Source: Primula veris (lineage: Eukaryota; Streptophyta; Magnoliopsida; Ericales; Primulaceae). From it: a stretch of 64,000 bases of DNA. The stretch lies in contig OY821751.1 in the NCBI GenBank assembly GCA_963682055.1, positions 9,238,001 to 9,302,000 on the forward strand. Reading direction: 5' to 3'. Both the position numbers and the translations under genes were made by a program. The notes under the pieces were generated by a model that saw only the letters and a list, made by a program, of their open reading frames with translations, was not told the origin of the DNA and ran no database searches. The stretch's first letter is position 1. Each line of letters starts with the position of its first letter. Below, one piece after another: positions 55,496 through 64,000 of this stretch.

Positions 55496-56666
55496 TAAAA
55501 TTATATCATTGAGTAAATAAATAAACATTATTAAAAAGAGAATAAAATTCATTAAATTTATAAGATAACTACTAAAATTAATGATTTTTCTAGCTAGCAT
55601 AACTTGATTCTCTTGAATGCTGCATGAACTAAACAACATTCTAAATTATCGGATCTGATATCAAGCATGAGTTCTACTGATTAATGGATTATAAACGGCT
55701 AATAATAAATACATTTGAAGAATTAGACCATCTTAATTACTAGATTAAAAAAACAAAGTCTAAAGAGCAAGCAACATGTTTAGAAGTCGTATCTAATTAA
55801 AGCCATTTCAAATTTTGGATTCTAGAAAAAAGAAAGTTACTTTTATAGGAGAATTACTTCAAAGCTTGTGCTTACAAATCTAGCATTTCCAGATTATCAT
55901 TGACTAATTAAAGGTAATTAAAATCTGGTCTAACTCTTTACATACTATTAGTACTAGCTAGCTAGCATTTCATAATCCACCAATAGACAGAACTCATGCT
56001 TGAGACCATATCCGACATTTTAGAATGTTAATTATTTCCTATAGCATTAAAGAATCAAGTTATGTTAGAAACTTTGAAATATTTTTTATTAAAGGTAAAC
56101 ATAGTTCATTCGAATCCATAATTTGAAATGACTTCAGATACGACACCTAAACATGTTGCTTCCTCTTCGGACTTTGTTTTTTAATCTAATAAAATGGCAT
56201 AACTCTTCGCATGTTGTTAGTACTAGCATTTCATAATCCACTAATCGACAAAACTCATGCTTTAGACCAGAGAATCGACATTTTAGAATGTTAATTTGTT
56301 CTCGTAGCATTAATGAATCAAGTTATGCTAGAAAAATCATTACGTTGGGTAGCTAGCTAGTAAATCATAATCATAAATTTAACAAAAAAATTTGGTTTCA
56401 TGTTAGATACGATATCCTCAAAAGTTTCATTCCTTTAAATGACTTTGCTATTCAAACAATCGGTCCAAAAGAATTATGTCCCTAGTTCTGCATAAATTCA
56501 AAACTACCAGCTTAAATTTCTTTCTAAATTTTACATATGGAAATGTTTTTTTCTTCTTTCAATTAACATTGTTAACTATAGTATTGCCTCACAATCTGTA
56601 TATGCATTACTCACTTTGTTTTTCTAATCGTTGAAAAGACAAATCAGATGGACTGTGTTTTTTAGA
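55496..56666. repeat. Segment C, right part: diverged third copy of A/B sequence
   Basis: 55738-55915 matches 25013-25195 and 44362-44540 (ATTACTAGATTAAAAAA, TTTAGAAGTCGTATCTAATT, AAATCTAGCATTTCCAGATT). The foldback's loop and right arm are missing. Two tandem versions of the next block follow (55925-56065 and 56180-56345, each with AATCCACYAATMGACARAACTCATGCTT). The part 56395-56545 matches 25670-25820 (ATACGATATCCTCAAAAGTTTC...). The chromoviral solo LTR is absent. No gene is recognised. Confidence 0.82.
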
Positions 56667-57822
56667 TGTTGCAACCACAGTTGGTACCTAATTAAAAATA
56701 ATGGACAGAACTGAATAAAGTTAAATGTACTTGAAATAAACCACACGCACATTTAACAACGGAGATCACTTAACTAGCCTACGTCTTCGGGACACTTACC
56801 CAGATTATGATATTATAAAAAGCTTACAATATATGATTCAAGTCTTAATGAAAAACTCTCAGACTCTCTCTAGATTTTTCTGCCTATCTCTATATTGCTC
56901 CTACTCTATAACTATCACTTATAAATCAATGGCATCCCACCATTGTTTTCTTTTTAAAGCTCACCATGTATTCTCTCAAGAATGGGTTCTTTATAATTTA
57001 CAACACACAAACTTTTACAAGCTAAGTTATCAACTATATAAGCAAGTAAAAACAATCTTCTATCTTCAATGTCTTTTGTGATTGTTTTTGACTTTATTGA
57101 TTGGCTTCAATCTTTCCACGCATTACGTGATTCTTCAGCATGGATTGACTCCAATCATCATTGGTTGATACCTGTTTAATAACAAGCTTGATAGTAGGAG
57201 TTAGTCTTTTTCTATAACAAGGAAACATATAAAAAGACAATATCTTTTAAAGATAATATCTTTAAATATACATATGAAACATTAACTCCATATTTCATTC
57301 AATCTTAAACATATCATACTGAATTGATAAGGAACAAAGATTGAAACAAGTGATAAGGATTTGCATAAGAATAGAGATATAGATTTATCTATGTAAAGGA
57401 AACATAACTAATCTCTTTATATCTTTTAGGAAATCTTTCCTTACCACTTTGATATTCTCAATAAACGCATACTAAATCTTTAGGATCATATGAGAATATA
57501 TCATGCATACTTTTAAAACAAATAATTATCATTAAAGAATAGTTATGCAGATCTACAGAACAAGACAGAGTCCTGCAGAACAGCAGGTTGGAACTGTAGT
57601 TGCAACTGAGGTTGAAATCATCAATGCTGTCTTAGCAGGTTGCAACTGAGGTTGCAACATTACTTGAAACCTATCAACACTTGTCTTAATAGGTTGTAAC
57701 TGAGGTTGCAACATTGCTTGAAACCTATCAACTCTGTCTTAGTTCATAATAAACAGATAGGATTATTTAGTGAAAACCATTAGACAACAAATAGAATTTA
57801 GACCAGAAATCTGGTCCTAACA
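56667..57822 (-). repeat. 3' LTR of the Sirevirus
   Basis: On the minus strand it begins TGTTAGGACCAGATTTCTGG, directly after a polypurine tract, and would end CCAACTGTGGTTGCAACA at 56667, about 1,156 bp. The left end is inferred from the TG...CA rule and from loss of similarity to segment C at about 56667. The candidate target copy to its left is TTAGA (56662-56666); the partner is outside the window. The palindrome GTTGCAAC occurs five times in it, including at the terminus. Confidence 0.75.
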
Positions 57823-58248
57823 ATCTCCCCCTTTGTCATTGGTTTTGACAAATCATCTAAGCTTATATAAACACTAATCCACCTGCAAATTTTTAGCAGT
57901 ACAGTCTTTTACTGTATTTCATTTATCAGTGCTTTTGTAACACCTATTTAGCTCCCCCTGCAAGTTAGAATAGCAGGTATCATATAAGCACATAATATAT
58001 CCATTCACAGAGTTTCAGAACAGATTCAATTTCAAAGACAGTCATACTTCAAAAAGGAAATTGCAGAAATTGTAAGGCCAAACAATGCTGGCACAGAATA
58101 GTCTTAATACAGCAATTGTAACTGAAATTTAAAAACAGTAACATAAAGTCTTGAAATTTGAAATAGAAATTAAAGCTTGAAACTGTAAACATTAAAATGA
58201 ACCAGAACCATAAACTCATCTCCCCCTATTTGTCATAAGCCAGACAAA
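57823..58248 (-). other. Sirevirus 3' non-coding region with multiple polypurine tracts
   Basis: Minus-strand tracts AAAGGGGGAGAT (57823-57834, adjacent to the LTR), AGGGGGAGC (57951-57959) and TAGGGGGAGATG (58218-58229) lie between the env-like stop and the LTR. No gene is seen. The first is the functional candidate for plus-strand priming. Confidence 0.8.
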
Positions 58249-59529
58249 CTAGTCACGGGGTATGTCTGAATGTGGTGCTCTCTCCCTTAAAGGTTTATCT
58301 CTGACAACCTCTTCATCTTCTTCCTCACTGCTTATTGAGAAGCCATCATCACTGTGAGTAGCATCACTATCCCCATCATCCTCACTCTCTATGAGATTCA
58401 CCAGTAGCTTCTTGATTTGATAATCATCAGCATCCAGTTTAGCTCTTCTTTCTTCATTGTAAGCCAACTTTTGTTGTAGATACCACTTCACACCTTTCTT
58501 CTTCTCTGAATGAGCACTAGAGGTCTCCTTTTCCTTTCCTTTTTCCCCAGAAATGTCATTGACATGCCCTTCCTTTAGCAGTTTAGCAGAAATATACAGG
58601 GCAGAGGGACAATCTGTGATTGGTTCAGTGGAGACTCTAATAGGAGAAGTTCTAGATAAATGTGAGACTTGAGACAGAATGAACCCAGATATTAAACAAG
58701 GGAATAGGAGCAGAATAGAGGGTGAATTGGTGTCACTGAATTCTCTAATGAGATTGAATACATGATTACCAAAGTTAATTGGTAAAGATGACATGATTTT
58801 ATAGAGAAATACAGCCATATCCTTGTTTACTTTAGAGGGCTGCTTAGTGGGAGTCCAATTAAACCTAGCTATTTTGTGTAGCACAGAAGCACACCAAGTA
58901 AGGGAGGAGGTCTTAATGGAAGTACCATCATTTCTATTATTCTTTCCAGTTAGAACCAGAGCAATGACTTCCATGTCATACTCATCACTATTAACAGTAG
59001 GACTTGGAGAACCTAGAAAATCATTAATTAACTTAGGGGTAAAATCTATAGTTACACCCCTCAAAAATACTCTGCCATAGGCAGGATCACCCTCAGCAAA
59101 GACATTGCTACTTAAATTAGCATAGAATTCTTTAACCACACCAGGATAATAAGAGTTAGGATAGCAAATAGTTCTATCTAAGCCAACAGCAGATAGCAAT
59201 TTTTTAACATGCACCTGAATATGTGGATAACTGACCAAATTAAGCTTCCTTTCACAGTGAATTTCCCTGCTAGCAAAGGTCCTAAACCTCCTATACATTT
59301 TCCTACTCCAGAACCTATGATCAACCTCATTAAACCTAGGAGTATAAGTAAAACCAACAAAAACATGATCATCCGCTAGATTTCTCCTAGCACGCTTTTT
59401 AGTCCTATTTTTCTTAGAAGAAGAGGACTCACTTACCTTTGCTTTAGAGCTAGGACTTGTTTGGGATTTAGACAGGAAATCTCTAAGAGTACAATCATCA
59501 TCAATGTTGAGGTTTGGGTTTGTAGACAT
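58249..59529 (-). CDS. Env-like ORF downstream of Sirevirus pol ('putative plant transposon protein' type)
   Basis: An uninterrupted 426-codon ORF. The N-terminus is Ser/Lys-rich with a basic, nuclear-signal-like cluster (KKNRTKKRARRN, residues about 39-50). The central part holds YPNSYYPGVVKEFYANLSSN and RGVTIDFTPKLINDFLGSP, typical of the plant 'putative plant transposon protein' domain found in envelope-like ORFs of Sirevirus-type elements. A hydrophobic stretch (SILLLFPCLISGFILSQV, about residues 273-290) could span a membrane. The C-terminus is charged and very acidic (SEEEDEEVV). The position after pol and before the 3' LTR fits the extra ORF of Sireviruses. Its function is unproven in any plant; the name reflects position more than activity. 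It remains open although pol is broken. Confidence 0.82.
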   Translation of the reverse strand: MSTNPNLNIDDDCTLRDFLSKSQTSPSSKAKVSESSSSKKNRTKKRARRNLADDHVFVGFTYTPRFNEVDHRFWSRKMYRRFRTFASREIHCERKLNLVSYPHIQVHVKKLLSAVGLDRTICYPNSYYPGVVKEFYANLSSNVFAEGDPAYGRVFLRGVTIDFTPKLINDFLGSPSPTVNSDEYDMEVIALVLTGKNNRNDGTSIKTSSLTWCASVLHKIARFNWTPTKQPSKVNKDMAVFLYKIMSSLPINFGNHVFNLIREFSDTNSPSILLLFPCLISGFILSQVSHLSRTSPIRVSTEPITDCPSALYISAKLLKEGHVNDISGEKGKEKETSSAHSEKKKGVKWYLQQKLAYNEERRAKLDADDYQIKKLLVNLIESEDDGDSDATHSDDGFSISSEEEDEEVVRDKPLRERAPHSDIPRD

Positions 59530-60517
59530 GGTTTCAACTAGGGTTGCAACCGGACTTAGAACTTCGCAGTGGGTTTTACAGAGAATTTAGGGTTTTTGTT
59601 TAATAGAAAGAGAGAGAGAGAGTAATTGTGATTATTGTGATTGATTTGGGATATTAAGAGAGTTTAGTATAAATAGCAATTAAGCTCAAATCTTTTTGTA
59701 ATAGGAAAAAGATACACTCAAATTAAATATGAAACAGATTTTGCTAAAAATATGGAAATTTCTTATCAACAGAAATTTGAAAAATTAATCACACTGAAAT
59801 TACGAAGGAAACAGTTTTCAACAAGATAAATCAAGCAAATAATAAAGATAAACATTCCTTGTAAACAGATTTATCCACAATTTGAATATTTAGAAGTTGA
59901 AGTTCTTAAGGAAATTTGACTTGTTTCAAGAAAAATATAGCAGTTATATAAAATATAGGACGTTAGAAAGCAAGAATCTAGCTATTTACTCAAGAAGATA
60001 CATTTATCTTTGAATAAATTTAATAGAAATTAGATTTTAAGAGCTTAAGTTGAGCAAATTCATTTTCATCTCTACACAAAAACTAGTTTGATGATCTCAG
60101 CAAGGAAAGAGTATAAGTGATGTCAAAAATAACAAGACTTTGTCTTGGATTTTTCATTTCAGTAGATCACTATAATGTGAGGTATAGATGGTACATCAAC
60201 CTGTGGACAATCACTGAATTTTTCAGTATTATGAGTATGAGGTTTCAACTGATGTTGCAACTAAGCTTGCAACCAGTGTTACGAGCATGTGGTTTCAACT
60301 GAGGTTGCAACTTAACTTGCAACCACTATGTAAAAGGTACACTTTGTGCTTGCAACTCTATTACCAGAGAGGTTTTAAGACAAGTTACCTCACATCTATT
60401 TTTGAGACACCAAAAAGCGGCTTTTTCAAGATAAAAACTTCAAAGCTCAATCAAGACTTACCTCTAGAAATAAAAAGTATTAAATGTACTCAAAATAGAC
60501 ATACATAGCAATAGTAT
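59530..60517 (-). other. Spacer between pol and the env-like ORF
   Basis: No gene. It contains GTTGCAAC palindromes (59543, 60254, 60304) and related TTGCAAC half-copies near 60267, 60317 and 60350, plus an (AG)n run (about 59609-59621) upstream of the env-like ORF. Confidence 0.75.
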
Positions 60518-63500
60518 TCAATTAGATCCATAGTGACATACCCCTATATCACTTCTTGAAGATTCAAATTTATTAGTATCAAGGGGCTTTGTAAAAATAT
60601 CTGCTAATTGTCTTTCAGTTGAAACATGTTCTAAAATTAAGCTTTTTCCTTCAACTAGATCTCTGATAAAATGATGCCTTAGATCAATATGTTTAGTTCT
60701 GGAATGTTGAACTGGATTCTTTGCTAAATCTATAGCACTTTTGTTATCACAAAACAAAGTTAATATTTCTTGCTTAACATTATAATCATTTAGCATCTGT
60801 TTCATCCAAATAAGTTGAGTACATCCACTTCCAGCTGCAATATATTCTGCCTCAGCAGTAGATAAAGAAATGCAATTTTGCTTTTTACTAAACCATGAAA
60901 CAAGGTTGTTTCCAAAATAAAAACAACCACCAGAAGTACTCTTTCTATCATCTATGTTTCCTGCCCAATCTGCATCACAGTAGCCAACAAGGAAATGGTT
61001 TGTGTCTTTAGAATACCATAATCCTAGGTGAATGATGCCTTTCACATACCTTAAAATCCTTTTGACAGCTAGAAGGTGAGGTTCTAAAGGGTTTGCCTGA
61101 TACCTGGCACATACTCCTACACTCAAACACAGATCTGGTCTACTAGCAGTTAAATAAAGTAGACTTCCAATCATGGATCTATAAAGACTAGGACAGACAC
61201 TTTTACCTTTATCATTTTTGGACAGTTTAAGGGTGGTACTCATAGGGGTTCTCTTTTCTTTGCTTTCACTTAGACCAAACTTCTTAACCAGATTATCTGC
61301 ATACTTACTCTGACATAAAAATATGCCTTTTTCATTCTGTTTAACTTGCAATCCTAGAAAGTAAGTTAATTCACCACCACCACTCATTTCAAATTCATTC
61401 TTCATATCAGAAATGAATTCATCTATCCTTTTATTAGGAGTGGAGCCAAATACAATGTCATCAACATAGATTTGAGCAATGATTATATCCTTTGTAGTTT
61501 TCTTAGTAAACAGAGTTTTATCAACTCTCCCTCTGTTAAAACCTTTTTCAATCAAGAACTTGGTTAATCTATCATACCAAGCTCTAGGAGCTTGCTTTAG
61601 ACCATACAAGGCCTTTTTCAGCAGATAAACATGTTCAGGAAACTTAGGATCTTCAAATCCCTTAGGTTGACAAACATAAACCTCTTTATTAATCACACCA
61701 TTCAGAAAAGCACTCTTAATGTCAAGTTGAAACAATTTAAATCATACAAACATGTAAGAGAGAGTAGCATTCTAATGGATTCAATTCTAGCTACAGGTGC
61801 AAAGATTTCATCAAAGTCAATTCCCTCAATTTGTGTATAACCCTGAGCTACCAACCTGGCTTTATTCCTGATAATCACTCCATCTTCATTACTTTTATTT
61901 CTAAAGATCCATTTAGTCCCTATCACATTTTTATTAGAAGGTCTGGGTACTAAAGTCCATACATCATTTCTCTCAAATTGGGACAATTCATCTTGCATAA
62001 CTAAAATCCATTCACTATCTTCTAAAGTTTCTTTTATATTCTTAGATTCTAACTGAGAAATATAACAAGCAAAGTGAACAACATTATTTCTTTTACCTCT
62101 GGTTTTCATACCTGAAGCTACTTCTCCTATGACATTGTCAAGAGAATGATTTTTCTGAGTCCTTACATAGCGAGGCTTGCTAGTTGACTGAACATGAGAG
62201 CTTTCTTCTTCTTCTTCAGACTCAGCAGCATTCTGGGTTTCAACCTCAGTTGCAACTGGACTTCCAACCACTGTTGGACTGCTTGTTTGCTGACTTTCTT
62301 CAGTTTCATTTCTTGTCATTTCTGACCCTTCATTATCACCTGTAGTCTCATCCACATCTTTTAAGTCATCAAATATAACCAAGAAAGATCCCTTTATTAC
62401 TCTTAGAATCAAATTTTCCAAGATGTTCTCTATCTCTAAGTATGTAGCAAATACACCCAAAAACTTGAAAATACTTAACATTGGGTTTTCTACCTTTCCA
62501 TATTTCATAAGCAGTCATGGAAGTGCCTTTAGTAATGTAAACTCTATTAACTATATGACAGGCAGTATTAACAGCTTCAGCCCAAAATCTGTTGGCAAGT
62601 TTCTTAGAATTAAGCATGACTCTAGCCATTTCCTGAATGGTTCTATTCTTTCTTTCAACTATGCCATTTTACTGTGGAGTTTTAGGAGCAGAGAACTCAT
62701 GACTAATACCTAAGGAGTTGCAAAATTCTCTAAACTTACTGTTTTCAAATTCTGTTCCATGATCACTTCTGACCCTAGCAATATTACCACTGGTTGAGCC
62801 TTTTTTAAGTTGGAGTTTTAAGCACAGAGTTTTAAAGAGATCAAAAGTTTCAGACTTGTCTTTTAAGAAAACTACCCAAGAGTATTTAGAGAAATCATCT
62901 ACAACTACCAAAATGTACTTCTTGCCACATATACTGGCAGTTTGCATAGGACCCATTAAGTCAATATGAAGAAGTTCTAGGACTCTCTTAGTGTAGATTT
63001 GATTTGTACTTTTGTGAATACCCTTTGTTTGTTTGCCAACAGCACAATCACCACAGATACTTTGAGTTTTAGCACTAAGTTTAGGAATACCTCTTATCAA
63101 TTCTTTTTTAACCAGCTTATCTAAGGTTATGTAATTCACATGACCAAGCCTTTTATTCCAAATATCAACATTATTAGTAATAGCTTGATTACACCTATTT
63201 TGAGGCAATTCTTTTTCAGCTTTTTCAAAAACATAGCAGCTGTTTGTTGATCTAACTCCAGTCATGACCAAATCATTGTTAAGATCAGTAATTAGACACC
63301 TATCTTTGTTAAATTTAACAATCATCTTGTTGTCACATAGTTGACTAATACTAATAAGATTAGCTTTTAGTCCATCTACAAGAAAAACATCATCAATATT
63401 AGGCATTCCAGGTTTGTTTAAGGTACCTTTACCAACAATTTTACCTGTATCTCCACCTCCAAACACAACAGTGTTTCCTGTAAGATTAATGATATTTTTT

Positions 63501-63780
63501 AGGAAACCTGCAGTACCTGTCATGTGCTTAGAGAAACCACTGTCAAAATACCAATCATTAGAAATAACAGCATTTAAAGAGGTAATCACAGCTTTGTTAT
63601 TAGCAATTAAGGCAGATTTTTCCTTAACTTTCCAGACCCAGTGCAATTTTTTATTGACATAAGCCAACCAGTTTTTCTGAGAAATATACTTTCTGTTCCT
63701 TTTTAAATAACACTGGATTTCTAAATGACCAGATCTTTTACAGAAGTTACACAGTTTAGTTCTAAAAGTAGATTTAACCT
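60518..63780 (-). pseudogene. Sirevirus gag end and pol, broken
   Basis: From right to left: Gag knuckle CNFCKRSGHLEIQC (about 63757-63716), protease WYFDSGFSKHMTG (63550; Phe where the family usually has Cys or Ala), gag-pre-integrase WNKRLGHVN, integrase (HIDLMGPMQ, RVRSDHGTEFEN, then APKTPQ and a stop), reverse transcriptase ([40 protein letters not shown]) and RNase H (GYCDADWAGN, STAEAEYIAA, CDNKSAIDLAKNP, ending ADIFTKPLD). Lesions: TAA at 62669-62671 in integrase; an apparent deletion with frame change near 62372, after IFLGY; and a frameshift near 61735-61745 in the reverse transcriptase. The products would have been protease, integrase, reverse transcriptase and RNase H. The motif set YVDDIVFGS...STAEAEYIAA fits Sirevirus elements. 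Confidence 0.92.
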
Positions 63781-63804
63781 CAAGGTTATTCAGTTTTTTC
63801 TTGG

Positions 63805-63895
63805 TTGCACCTGTGGTTGCAACTGTACTTCTAACATCTCTGGTTGCAACTGTACTTCTAACATATCTGGTTGCAACTGTACTTCTAACCTTATT
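63805..63895 (-). repeat. 27-bp tandem repeat with GTTGCAAC in the gag region
   Basis: Plus-strand units TGGTTGCAACTGTACTTCTA followed by ACATMTC recur at 63814, 63841 and 63868, preceded by a partial TGGTTGCACCTG. On the minus strand they read as repeated VRSTVATR-like residues just upstream of the zinc knuckle, so the palindrome has spread inside coding sequence in phase. Confidence 0.88.
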
Positions 63896-64000
63896 GTTAA
63901 TAACATGAGTTTCAGCTTTAACAAGCGCTTTAACAAAGGTGGTTTTCCAGTGTTTTCATGGCCATAATAACCTAAGCCACGGTTATCTTTAGAGGCTCTA

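Larger units (their letters stand above)
56667..64000 (-). mobile_element. Sirevirus-type Ty1-copia retrotransposon, 3' LTR to gag (cut by window end)
   Basis: Minus-strand element at least 7.3 kb long. From right to left: the gag zinc knuckle, pol, a spacer, an env-like ORF, a 3' region with several polypurine tracts, and a 3' LTR of about 1.16 kb. The 5' LTR and the start of gag lie beyond 64000. An additional ORF after pol, several polypurine tracts and multiplied palindromes are traits described for the Sirevirus genus. The element sits in segment C, at the point where similarity to 47450 ends. Confidence 0.88.

Overview
This window is nuclear DNA from a flowering plant, most likely a eudicot. 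It is AT-rich and packed with plant-type transposable elements: a CACTA (En/Spm) transposon, Tekay/Del chromoviruses, Ty1-copia elements and a Sirevirus with an env-like ORF. The only host-gene trace is a set of decayed HD-ZIP IV homeobox fragments. I see no intact host gene, tRNA, rRNA or CRISPR array, and I cannot name the species.

The main architecture is a direct tandem duplication. Copy A starts before the window and ends at 26062. Copy B runs 26063-45412, about 19.35 kb. The unit is a CACTA transposon, then a segment with a Ty1-copia gag/LTR remnant, an inverted pair of HD-ZIP IV fragments, a 190-bp CACTA MITE, a gypsy-type gag pseudogene and a short foldback, then the start of a chromoviral LTR. 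The A/B junction joins the interior of that LTR to the 5' subterminal part of the CACTA element, so B's CACTA has no 5' terminal inverted repeat.

Since the duplication the copies have diverged by small changes and three larger events. A gained a 10,295-bp Tekay-type chromovirus (4916-15210, TSD GCTTG, two 1906-bp LTRs with no difference I could see); B keeps the empty site. B lost 2,284 bp (A 22261-24544) and 104 bp inside the gag pseudogene. The gag-pol ORF of the chromovirus has one nonsense codon.

To the right of B the solo LTR continues to 47324 (45180-47324, TSD TAACT). It is followed by a more diverged third partial copy of the A/B sequence (47325-47912 and 55496-56666), split by a 7,578-bp minus-strand Ty1-copia element (47913-55490, 202-bp LTRs, TSD GTTTC). 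From 56667 to the window end lies a minus-strand Sirevirus cut by the window edge: 3' LTR, several polypurine tracts, an open env-like ORF, a broken pol and the end of gag. It is studded with the palindrome GTTGCAAC.

The most unusual items are the palindromic HD-ZIP IV pseudogene pair (a possible hairpin-RNA source), the GTTGCAAC palindromes of the Sirevirus, the open env-like ORF beside a broken pol, the mapped duplication breakpoints, and the conserved foldback at 25151/44506. All calls come from reading the sequence; no alignment or database search was run.
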